DNA of 64,000 nt from Arcobacter arenosus (GTDB taxonomy: Bacteria > Campylobacterota > Campylobacteria > Campylobacterales > Arcobacteraceae), in contig NZ_VANU01000003.1 in assembly GCF_005771535.1 (NCBI RefSeq), positions 277,809 through 341,808 of the forward strand. Direction: 5' to 3'. Position 1 is the stretch's first letter. The number at the start of each line of letters is the position of its first letter. The notes below the pieces were generated by a model. That model was not told where the DNA came from. It saw only the letters and a list, made by a program, of their open reading frames with translations, and did no database searches. This document shows positions 25,249 to 32,826 of the stretch, one piece after another. The position numbers and the translations under genes were made by a program.

Positions 25249-26228
25249 GAACCTATCATTCCTACTTGTTTTCCCCAGGGAAACTCAATTTTGTGAGCAC
25301 ATAACATAGAACAAGGTTGACACTCTTTTTTTTCTACTTTTTTCAAAACATCTAAAGCTTTCTTAGATTCTAATAATAGATCTAAATCTCCATTAAAATC
25401 TTTTAGATTACCCATTTTTAAAAACTCTAAACACTCATTACAAGGGAAAACATTTCCATATGGGTCAATAACTAAAGAGCGACTTCCCATAAAACAATTA
25501 AAAAAAGGTACACTATTTTTATAAATTGATTTTGCCCATAACCAATTTGGTTTTCGTCTTTCATCTAACCAATTCACCTTAGTAAGTAAAGATTCTATCT
25601 CTTTTAACTCATTATTTGTATAACTATATATTTTATCTCTATTTCGAAGTAATCCTGCATTTCTAGAATATCCTATAAAATAACCAATTTCTAACTCTTT
25701 TGCAAATTCAACTAACCATGGAATATCTTTATAATTCTCCTTGTAAACAATCATTGTTAAACGGATTTGTATTCCCAAACTCTTCAAAAGATTAACAGTT
25801 TCTATTACTTTTTCATAACCATTTTTAACTAATCGTACTTTTTCATAATTCTCTTTTGAACCATCAAGAGAGATATCTATTCTAAAATTTTTAGAGCTGA
25901 TATATTTTAAACATTCTTTTACAACCTCATAATGTTTTTGAGGATACCACCCACTAATATTTGTGTGAAGAAAGGCATCTTTTTTATATTTTGAAATAAC
26001 TCTTACTACCTCAACATATTTTGGTGAAAGTTGCGATTCTCCGGCAGTTAAATCAAAATAATTTGTTTTTTCTAAATATTTTGATTGAATAGTTTTTTCA
26101 AAGATTTCAATCTCTATTTCATTATTTGTGATTTCATTTTTTTCATACTGCCAAATATTACAATTAACACACTTTCCTGGACAAAATAATGAAACCATAT
26201 AATTTATATCTTCTATTTGATATTTCAT
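25245..26228 (-). CDS. Radical SAM protein with SPASM-like C-terminus
   Basis: The radical SAM cluster is bound by C16, C20 and C23 (FCPGKCVNCNIW). The barrel continues with TAGESQLS and RIDISLDGSKENYEKVR. The C-terminal part carries further Cys (NCFMGSRSLVIDPYGNVFPCNECLEF and CQPCSMLC) typical of SPASM/twitch domains that bind extra iron-sulfur clusters. There are 327 residues and no membrane segment. It overlaps the aminotransferase by 4 bases and abuts a glycosyltransferase. It could modify a sugar or its carrier; I cannot assign a reaction. Confidence 0.8.
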   Translation of the reverse strand: MKYQIEDINYMVSLFCPGKCVNCNIWQYEKNEITNNEIEIEIFEKTIQSKYLEKTNYFDLTAGESQLSPKYVEVVRVISKYKKDAFLHTNISGWYPQKHYEVVKECLKYISSKNFRIDISLDGSKENYEKVRLVKNGYEKVIETVNLLKSLGIQIRLTMIVYKENYKDIPWLVEFAKELEIGYFIGYSRNAGLLRNRDKIYSYTNNELKEIESLLTKVNWLDERRKPNWLWAKSIYKNSVPFFNCFMGSRSLVIDPYGNVFPCNECLEFLKMGNLKDFNGDLDLLLESKKALDVLKKVEKKECQPCSMLCAHKIEFPWGKQVGMIGS

Positions 26229-26229
26229 T

Positions 26230-27369
26230 TTAACTTCTTATTTTTATGTATTCAACTAACTCTTCTAATTTTTTATCTAATGATATTTTTCTTGCTTCAA
26301 AATGAAGAGATTCAATATTTGTTCGATTTTGTTTTTTTAAAAATTTAATTATATTTTTTACATTTAGAGGTATATCATCAAATGATTCCATTAAATATGC
26401 CTGTTTAATATTCTCTTTTCCATCAATTCCATGATCTTCATGGGCTAAGACAAAAGGTAATCCCCAAGCCATAAAATCTAAAGTTTTTAAAGTATTAACT
26501 TTACCACCTTGCTTTCGATGAACTGCTAAATCATTTATGCCTAAATCAATTTTATTAATATATTTGTTAATTTCTATAATTGGAATAAATCCTAAATAGT
26601 TAATTTTGACATACTCTTTTACAAATTTTAAATCATAATATTCTAAAATCTCTTTAAATCCTTCAATATCAGTTCCACCAACATAAAGTTCAAAAAGGGT
26701 TTTCTTTGATTCTTTTAAATAGTTTTCTAGACCTAAAAGAAGTCTATCATAACCTGAGTATTCATATTTTCCATATTTTGAAGACATAAGTAAAAAAGAG
26801 ATATGAGTCTCATCATACTTTTTAAAATCCCTTTTTTTATAATTGTTAATAAATATACTATTATTCATAACATAAATATTATCAATTTTTCCCTCATAAT
26901 ATCCATTATCATAAGATAAAATAGAGAAAGGAACACTTTTCATTGCTTCTAAATTATATCGATTAGATAATTTATAATAAAGTGGTTTTTCTATAGTTGT
27001 TTCTTCAATTGGTGGAGTTGGATATTCTAAAATAGGTTTAAATCTTTTTATAAAATTAAAAATCTTTTTTGAAACAAAATCCATTCTCAATATAATATAA
27101 TCAGGATTTAATTGAGAAACTTTTTTTACTAACTCATCATAAATATTCTCCCAAACTCTCATTGCAGAAAATTTTTGATTTAAAAATGTTCCTCTTAAGA
27201 AATAAATATTTTTATTCTCTTCAAAATTATTAAATCCAAGAGGAGAAATAAAAATTAAATGATAATTAATATTCCCATTTTTCTCAAAAACTTTATAATA
27301 ATTCATATATTTTTGATATATATTTGTACCACCATTTACCCCTATATAAACAATATGTATTAATTTCAT
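26230..27369 (-). CDS. Glycosyltransferase-like protein (GT-B, GT4 type)
   Basis: A protein of 379 residues with the outline of a two-domain GT-B glycosyltransferase. The N-terminus HIVYIGVNGGTNIYQKYMNYYKVF has a glycine-rich acceptor loop, residues 195-235 hold a strand-rich GT4-like start (ISFLLMSSKYGKYEYSGYDRL) and the C-terminus has the donor-site text NDLAVHRKQGGKVNTLKTLDFMAWGLPFVL with a matching E-x7-E-like region weakly visible. Two bases separate it from the radical SAM gene. It probably transfers one sugar within this locus; donor and acceptor are unknown. Confidence 0.65.
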   Translation of the reverse strand: MKLIHIVYIGVNGGTNIYQKYMNYYKVFEKNGNINYHLIFISPLGFNNFEENKNIYFLRGTFLNQKFSAMRVWENIYDELVKKVSQLNPDYIILRMDFVSKKIFNFIKRFKPILEYPTPPIEETTIEKPLYYKLSNRYNLEAMKSVPFSILSYDNGYYEGKIDNIYVMNNSIFINNYKKRDFKKYDETHISFLLMSSKYGKYEYSGYDRLLLGLENYLKESKKTLFELYVGGTDIEGFKEILEYYDLKFVKEYVKINYLGFIPIIEINKYINKIDLGINDLAVHRKQGGKVNTLKTLDFMAWGLPFVLAHEDHGIDGKENIKQAYLMESFDDIPLNVKNIIKFLKKQNRTNIESLHFEARKISLDKKLEELVEYIKIRS

Positions 27370-27372
27370 ACT

Positions 27373-28083
27373 CTATTTTCCAAATCTATTTTTCCAAGAT
27401 TCAAATAAACTTATTGCTTTATTTTGCTCATCTTCATTCATAGGAGGGTTTGAAGTAACATTTTCAATCAAACCTATTTTAGGGATAATCATATTATCTT
27501 TTAAATACTTATCACAAATAAAAGTTAACTCTTCATTTTCAATTAAATTACATTTATATTTAATATCTTCAATTCTATCATTTAAATTTATTTCAACTAA
27601 TTTCTCTTTTATAATTGCTCCTGCATCAATTCTTTTATCAATAAAATGTGTAGTTATATATAAAGGGATTCTTTTTTGTATACTCCAATATAAAGAATCT
27701 AAACCACTAGATTCTGGAATTTTTCCAGGATGAAGATTTATTATACCATGACTAAAACTATTAATGATATTCTCTTTTAAAATTCTTGCACCTGAAATAA
27801 TTCCTAAATTTGCATTGAGTTTTTCTATTAAAGTTAATGATTCATTACTGTTATGAGTAACAACAAAATATGGAATATCATATAAATCACATAACTCTTT
27901 TGGGTGAAAGATTGGTGGATTAGAAATACTTCTTTTATAAATCTTGTTAGGTAAATGTAACTTTACACTTGGTGCAGCCAAATATCCTACAACTTCAATA
28001 CCATACTTTTTTAATATATGTAAAAAATCTTCACTTTTTTTGTGGGGGAAGTCATAGCCAAAAACAACCACTTTATACATCAT
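27373..28083 (-). CDS. Sugar N-formyltransferase-like protein (Formyl_trans_N), third of the locus
   Basis: A protein of 236 residues with the N10-formyltetrahydrofolate-dependent formyltransferase fold. The catalytic triad is complete: N116, H118 (GIINLHPGKIPESSG) and D153 (RIDAGAII). It lacks the C-terminal OB domain of methionyl-tRNA formyltransferase, so a small substrate is likely. It overlaps the WlbA-like oxidase gene by 11 bases. That neighbour and the WlbC/WbpE-like enzyme make a 3-amino sugar acid, which would be a plausible acceptor, as no WlbB/WbpD acetyltransferase is in the window. The acceptor is inferred. Confidence 0.8.
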   Translation of the reverse strand: MMYKVVVFGYDFPHKKSEDFLHILKKYGIEVVGYLAAPSVKLHLPNKIYKRSISNPPIFHPKELCDLYDIPYFVVTHNSNESLTLIEKLNANLGIISGARILKENIINSFSHGIINLHPGKIPESSGLDSLYWSIQKRIPLYITTHFIDKRIDAGAIIKEKLVEINLNDRIEDIKYKCNLIENEELTFICDKYLKDNMIIPKIGLIENVTSNPPMNEDEQNKAISLFESWKNRFGK

Positions 28084-29032
28084 TAAACCTCATGCAAAGA
28101 GGATGGTAATCACCCTCTATTCTAGATAAAGAACAATTTCTAATATCTGAAGCTACACAAATTGAAGATAATGAGTCTTCTAAAGAAAAACCTTGATTAT
28201 CTAATATCATTTCATAACTTTTTGTATGTAAGTCAGTAAAACCATCAGAAAACTCTAACTGCTTACTATCGATACAGATATTCCTATAAGTTCTTTGACC
28301 TTTTTGTTTAATATTAGTTGGTAGAAAAGATTCATTTATAGATAAAAACCATCTAACTCTTGCATATTTTAATTCTAAAAAACCTGAATGAACATCTTCT
28401 TTTTTAATATGAACTTTACTATTTTGTACCTCTCCAAAAATATCAATTAACATATCAAAGAAATGAATACCTATATTTGTAGAAACTCCACCTGATTTAA
28501 TTAAATCATTTTTCCAAGAATAAAAATACCATTTACCCCTAGATGTAATATAAGTTAAATCAATATCAAATATTTTAGAAGGGTTTTCTTTTAATTTAGC
28601 TTGTACCTTTTTCTTCAAATCTTGAATAGTAGGATGTAGTCTAAGCTGTAAAATTGTATTAACATCTTTATTATACTCTTTTTCTATATCCATAAGTTTA
28701 TATACATTATTGGGATTTAAAACTAAAGGTTTTTCACAAATTGCATGGGTATTACTTCTTAATGCAAATCTAATATGAGAATCATGTAAATAGTTAGGAG
28801 AACAAATTGAAATATAATCAATTTTATCTTTAGTATTTCGAAACTTATCAACATATCTATCAAATCTTTCAAACTCTGTAAAAAAAGCGCAATTTGGGAA
28901 AAAGCTATCTAAAATACCTACACTATCATGTTTATCTAAAGCGACATCTAAATAATTATTTGTATCTTTTATAGCCTTTAAATGTCTTGGTGCAATATAT
29001 CCTGCAACTCCTATTAATGCAAACTTTTTCAC
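28073..29032 (-). CDS. WlbA-like UDP-GlcNAc uronate 3-oxidase (Gfo/Idh/MocA family)
   Basis: NAD-dependent oxidoreductase that in WlbA/WbpB oxidises C3 of UDP-N-acetylglucosaminuronic acid. The N-terminal KKFALIGVAGYIAPRHLKAI and the CAFFTEFERFDRYVDK segment are nearly diagnostic for WlbA. AICEKPLVLNP carries the Lys of the EKP motif, and GGVSTNIGIHFFDMLIDIFG the C-terminal domain. I chose the GTG at 29032 because GATGAGG stands 5 bases before it; an ATG at 29047 would add five residues and overlap the methyltransferase. The UDP-GlcNAc 6-dehydrogenase (WbpA) supplying its substrate is not in the window. Confidence 0.88.
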   Translation of the reverse strand: MKKFALIGVAGYIAPRHLKAIKDTNNYLDVALDKHDSVGILDSFFPNCAFFTEFERFDRYVDKFRNTKDKIDYISICSPNYLHDSHIRFALRSNTHAICEKPLVLNPNNVYKLMDIEKEYNKDVNTILQLRLHPTIQDLKKKVQAKLKENPSKIFDIDLTYITSRGKWYFYSWKNDLIKSGGVSTNIGIHFFDMLIDIFGEVQNSKVHIKKEDVHSGFLELKYARVRWFLSINESFLPTNIKQKGQRTYRNICIDSKQLEFSDGFTDLHTKSYEMILDNQGFSLEDSLSSICVASDIRNCSLSRIEGDYHPLCMRFNDV

Positions 29033-29039
29033 AAAAACC

Positions 29040-29768
29040 TCATCCATTTTTTTTTACTTTTAATACATAATGTACACTTTTGTCTAAAGCATTTCTATAA
29101 TCATGCTGTATAACGTCAAAACCATTTTCTTCAAAACTTTTATAAAGATATTCTTTATCATAAAAAAATCGATAAATATAATCATCATTTTCAAACTGAT
29201 ACATTTTTTTTATCAATGGAGGAATACAATCGTAAAATACTACAAGAGTTTTATCATGACATCTACTAATTAAATTTTTAAGTAATAAAGACAAATCTTC
29301 ACAGAACATAATACAACTTCTTAATAAAATCACATCAAACTCTTCTTCGAAAAGCTTATTTCTTTTATCATTTAAATCAAATACAATTGCAGGTATCTTT
29401 AATCTATTTCTAGCGTATTTTACAACTGTTTCATTAATTTCTGTTAAATATGCTCGTGCACCAAATTTTTCAAATTTCTTTACAAAATGACCATTCCCAC
29501 CACTTATATCTAAAATCTTCTTATCTTGAAAATTAAATCCATCTACTTCAAAAATATCTTCCATCTCTAACATAAAGTTTTGGAAAACATAAGATTGTTT
29601 TTTAATATGTCCAAAGTTAATAAAATAATCATAAAATTCTTGAGTATAACTTACATCTTTTTTAGGAAGACTAAAGGCATTTGTACAATATTTACAAACA
29701 TACCATTTATGTTTAGCCGTATCATATTCTTCAAATTCAGTTTCTTCCTTACATATTTGACATCTCAT
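29040..29768 (-). CDS. Class I SAM-dependent methyltransferase with N-terminal zinc ribbon
   Basis: A protein of 242 residues. The N-terminus has CxxC pairs (MRCQICKEE and YVCKYCTNAF), a probable zinc ribbon often found on sugar methyltransferases. SAM motif I is ILDISGGNGHFVKKF, followed by YLTEINE (motif II) and FDVILLRSCIMFCEDL (motif IV). It overlaps the amidotransferase gene by 4 bases. It probably methylates a sugar or its amidino group; the substrate is unknown. A run of nine A at 29047-29055 lies just before the stop and runs into the upstream ATG of the next gene. Confidence 0.82.
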   Translation of the reverse strand: MRCQICKEETEFEEYDTAKHKWYVCKYCTNAFSLPKKDVSYTQEFYDYFINFGHIKKQSYVFQNFMLEMEDIFEVDGFNFQDKKILDISGGNGHFVKKFEKFGARAYLTEINETVVKYARNRLKIPAIVFDLNDKRNKLFEEEFDVILLRSCIMFCEDLSLLLKNLISRCHDKTLVVFYDCIPPLIKKMYQFENDDYIYRFFYDKEYLYKSFEENGFDVIQHDYRNALDKSVHYVLKVKKNG

Positions 29769-30784
29769 GAATCATACTCCTTTTTAATATATTCATTAAA
29801 CCATTTTTCATCTAATCTTAATTTTTTTAAAACATATTTCTTATCATTAATTAATTCAACTTCATCATATATTGGTTTTTCTAAAATTTGCAAAGCTTCA
29901 TTTCTTGTAATTTGTTTTGCTTTTATCATAGAAGATAAATGTGCTCTTCTTTTATCAATATTATATTTTGTTGGCAAAATATAGTTTTGATAAAATTTTG
30001 TAAAAATTGATTCAGAGTGTTTTCCCCCATACTCTTTCCAATCACAAAACTTATTTAATATTTTTTTTGCATCTTCTTTATTATAATCTATATGATTCAA
30101 AGGAGAAATAAACTCAATATCAATAAGTTTTTTATTGATGTAAGGATATGTTTTAAAATCATTAATTCCATAATTAAATGCTGTCTTTTGAATTAAACTA
30201 AAATCCATTTTATCATGAACCCAATCTCTTGGAAGAATTGACTCACTTTGATAATTTTGTCCACTAACTGAGTATTTAATCTTGAATTTTTCACATACTA
30301 TTTGTTGTATTGCATTCATTGCATGATCCGTAACCATTTCTAAATCAATATTATCTGAATAAAAAAATGCCCTTTGTAACTCCCTAAACTCTTCCCAATC
30401 AATTATGTAAGTGTATAAATCAAGATTCAGTTTTTTTACAAGAAGCTCAATATTATGAATAGCTGCCTCACTATTCCATCCATTATCACAATGAACTACC
30501 AAAGGTCTTAAGTTTAGCTTCACTACACAATAATAAAGTAAAAAAGAGCTATCAACACCTCCACTAAGTCCTAATATAACATCATAATTACTATTTTTCT
30601 GATTTAATTTTATATCTTCAACTTTAGAGATTAAATCTGCAAATGATTTTTGTTTAATTCCTCTTTGTTCATACCAGTGACAATGTGAACAAATACCATT
30701 TTCATCAAATTCAATAGATGGATCACTTGTATCCATAACACATTTAGAACAAACTTGATACTCTCTAAACATAGTTATGTCCAT
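29765..30784 (-). CDS. pseA: N-acetyl sugar amidotransferase, PseA/WbpG-like
   Basis: ATP-dependent enzyme that converts an N-acetyl group of a sugar to an acetamidino group with ammonia from a HisH/HisF pair (PseA in Campylobacter, WbpG in Pseudomonas). Two CxxC pairs near the N-terminus (CSKCVMDTSDP and CSHCHWYEQRG) and the PP-loop VILGLSGGVDSSFLLYY are characteristic. KYSVSGQNYQSESILP and CDWKEYGGKHSES also match the family. The start is ATG at 30784 or the ATG four codons on. hisF and hisH partners are directly upstream. Whether it acts on a nonulosonate or on a uronate is open. Confidence 0.88.
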   Translation of the reverse strand: MDITMFREYQVCSKCVMDTSDPSIEFDENGICSHCHWYEQRGIKQKSFADLISKVEDIKLNQKNSNYDVILGLSGGVDSSFLLYYCVVKLNLRPLVVHCDNGWNSEAAIHNIELLVKKLNLDLYTYIIDWEEFRELQRAFFYSDNIDLEMVTDHAMNAIQQIVCEKFKIKYSVSGQNYQSESILPRDWVHDKMDFSLIQKTAFNYGINDFKTYPYINKKLIDIEFISPLNHIDYNKEDAKKILNKFCDWKEYGGKHSESIFTKFYQNYILPTKYNIDKRRAHLSSMIKAKQITRNEALQILEKPIYDEVELINDKKYVLKKLRLDEKWFNEYIKKEYDS

Positions 30785-31541
30785 TGTTTATTTTTTTGAT
30801 TATATATTCTCTATCTTCCAAACTCAAATATTGTAATAAAACACTCTTTAATTTAGTTAAGTATAAAAAATAAGAACCTATAGCAAATGCTTTAATATTT
30901 GTATTGTTAATTACTTCAACAATATCATCTAAGCTTCCCATTCCTCCTAGAGCAATTAATTCACAATTTAGCTCTTTAAATTTTGATAAAAGTTCAGTAT
31001 CGTAACCCATCATCATTCCATCATGATTTACTGAATTTATAACTATCTCACCAATACCTAAATTTATCAAAACTTTAATATGTTTTTGTAAATTTTCATT
31101 TTTTACTAAGTTATTTTTATAATCAAATAAAAAATATTCATTATTAACATTAACTATATCCAAACATACAGAAACACTTTGCGACCCAAATAAATTAATC
31201 AACTTTGATATAAAATCATAATCAAATGAATTTCTACCTATAATTAATTTTTCTATACCCAAATTTATCAGTTTAAATGCATCCTCAATATTTGAGATAT
31301 TCCCTCCATATGATATGGGTCTAGTAAATTCATCAACCATGTCTTTTAGTAGTTGGAAATTTATCATATTTTTATTAATTGCGCTTTTATCTAAAATAAT
31401 AAGTTCATCTACATTTTTTTGATTAAATATTTTAATACTATTAATTGGGTCCCCAATGTATCTATCAAACTTAAATTGTTTTGTTTTAATTACTTTATTT
31501 TCACTCAATAAAATCACAGGAGAAATTCGTAAAGGAATCAT
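30765..31541 (-). CDS. HisF-like subunit for sugar amidination
   Basis: Barrel protein of 258 residues, homologous to imidazole glycerol phosphate synthase HisF. The KFDRYIGDPINSIKIFNQK segment is typical of the glycan-locus HisF2 group. The first catalytic Asp of true HisF (IPCLD) is replaced here (SPVILLSENKV), while the second (VCLDIVN) is kept. This fits a role in binding HisH and channelling ammonia rather than histidine synthesis. It overlaps both hisH (4 bases) and the amidotransferase gene (20 bases), so all three are coupled. Confidence 0.87.
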   Translation of the reverse strand: MIPLRISPVILLSENKVIKTKQFKFDRYIGDPINSIKIFNQKNVDELIILDKSAINKNMINFQLLKDMVDEFTRPISYGGNISNIEDAFKLINLGIEKLIIGRNSFDYDFISKLINLFGSQSVSVCLDIVNVNNEYFLFDYKNNLVKNENLQKHIKVLINLGIGEIVINSVNHDGMMMGYDTELLSKFKELNCELIALGGMGSLDDIVEVINNTNIKAFAIGSYFLYLTKLKSVLLQYLSLEDREYIIKKINNGHNYV

Positions 31542-32107
31542 TTAAACTCCTCTACAAAATATTTTAAAAAATCTAAACCAAGGTCTCCACTAATTTCTGG
31601 ATGAAATTGACAAGCTAAAATATTCTCTTTTTTAATAATTGCTGGAATTTTCATATTATAAATAACATAATCTATCTCACAATTTTCTTCTTTAACCTCT
31701 AGGAAATATGAGTGAGAGAAGTAATATTTTTTTTCATTTACATAATTAAAACCAATATGTGGAACTTTATATATCTCATCTGAATTTATTTTTTTTACTT
31801 TAGCATTAATAAAACCTAAACCTTTAAGAGTACCTTCTTCACTACTAACACTAAAAAGTTGCATTCCTAAACAAATTCCTAAAATTGGTTTTTTATCTTC
31901 TAATACTATTTTTTTTAAATCTTGAACAATTGGTTTCAAAATCTTCATTGCAGAATCAAAACTACCAATTCCAGGTAAGATTAATTTATCACACTTTTCT
32001 AATTCATCATACTCTTTTACTATTTTAACTGATGCATTAATTGAATTTAAGGCATTAAATAAAGAATTTAAATTATTAGCTTTAGTATCTATAATTCCAA
32101 TAGTCAT
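31538..32107 (-). CDS. HisH-like glutamine amidotransferase subunit
   Basis: Class I glutaminase of 189 residues that releases ammonia from glutamine for the adjacent HisF/PseA-like pair. The catalytic Cys79 is in ILGICLGMQLF, and His and Glu are in CQFHPEISGD. The IIDTKANNLNSL N-terminus is HisH-like. It shares 4 bases with the cytidylyltransferase gene upstream. With the HisF variant and the amidotransferase it forms a three-gene set known from Campylobacter flagellin and Pseudomonas O-antigen loci. Confidence 0.9.
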   Translation of the reverse strand: MTIGIIDTKANNLNSLFNALNSINASVKIVKEYDELEKCDKLILPGIGSFDSAMKILKPIVQDLKKIVLEDKKPILGICLGMQLFSVSSEEGTLKGLGFINAKVKKINSDEIYKVPHIGFNYVNEKKYYFSHSYFLEVKEENCEIDYVIYNMKIPAIIKKENILACQFHPEISGDLGLDFLKYFVEEFK

Positions 32108-32826
32108 CTATGCTCTTTCTCATTTATATATGAAAACAAAAACTCTGCATATTTAAAATCTATTTCGGTATCAATATCAATGGATACATCTTTATCCATT
32201 TCAAAAGCAAAAATATTATTATTTAAAAATACACTATCTACTTTACTAAAACTCTCTACTTTACAAATATAAATTGCGCCATTAAGTCTATAATATTTTT
32301 CTAAATCTTGACTTTTACTATTTGTAGGAATATTTTGAAGGAAAAGAGACATATCTTTTGAAGGAGGAAGAATACCAGTCCATTGTATTGGGTGTTCAAC
32401 TTCACAAACAGATACAACTGCTTCTGCATTTTTATTAAACAAAAATTCTATTGCATTATCAATATGGATTTCATTTCTTAAGGGAGAAGTTGGTTGTAAA
32501 TAAATTAAATATTCAAATTCCATAAGAAGATTGTTTTTATAAAATTCTAATGTATGCTTTATCACTTCATCTTTAGTTGTGTTATCTCTAGATATCTCTT
32601 TTGGTCGTAAGAATGGAGTTTTAGCACCAAATTTTTGAGATATCAATTTTATTTTTTCATCATCTGTACTAACCATAACTTCATCAACATATCTACTTTT
32701 ACTAGCTGCTTCAATACTCCAAGAAATCAAAGGCTTTCCATTTAACTCTAATATATTCTTATTTTTAACTCTTTTACTCCCACTTCTTGCAGGAATTATT
32801 GCCAAAATTTTCTTATTTTGATACAT
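32104..32826 (-). CDS. Acylneuraminate cytidylyltransferase, NeuA/LegF-like
   Basis: Activates a nonulosonic acid as its CMP sugar. The CTP site is IIPARSGSKRVKNKNI at residue 11, followed by GKPLISWSIEAA, VMVSTDDEKI and LQPTSPLR. The ending FEMDKDVSIDIDTEIDF is typical of the NeuA group. It is the second cytidylyltransferase of the locus; PseF at 46.7 kb is the pseudaminic one. Its near neighbours are NeuB/LegI- and NeuD-like genes, so it probably activates legionaminic acid or a related sugar. It overlaps the CBS-aminotransferase gene by 14 bases. Confidence 0.87.
   Translation of the reverse strand: MYQNKKILAIIPARSGSKRVKNKNILELNGKPLISWSIEAASKSRYVDEVMVSTDDEKIKLISQKFGAKTPFLRPKEISRDNTTKDEVIKHTLEFYKNNLLMEFEYLIYLQPTSPLRNEIHIDNAIEFLFNKNAEAVVSVCEVEHPIQWTGILPPSKDMSLFLQNIPTNSKSQDLEKYYRLNGAIYICKVESFSKVDSVFLNNNIFAFEMDKDVSIDIDTEIDFKYAEFLFSYINEKEHR

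Noticed and set aside
29580-29984. Plus-strand frame of 134 codons across the methyltransferase/amidotransferase junction
   Set aside because: Phe/Ile/Leu-rich product is the complement of AT-rich coding sequence; both minus-strand genes there are clearly real.
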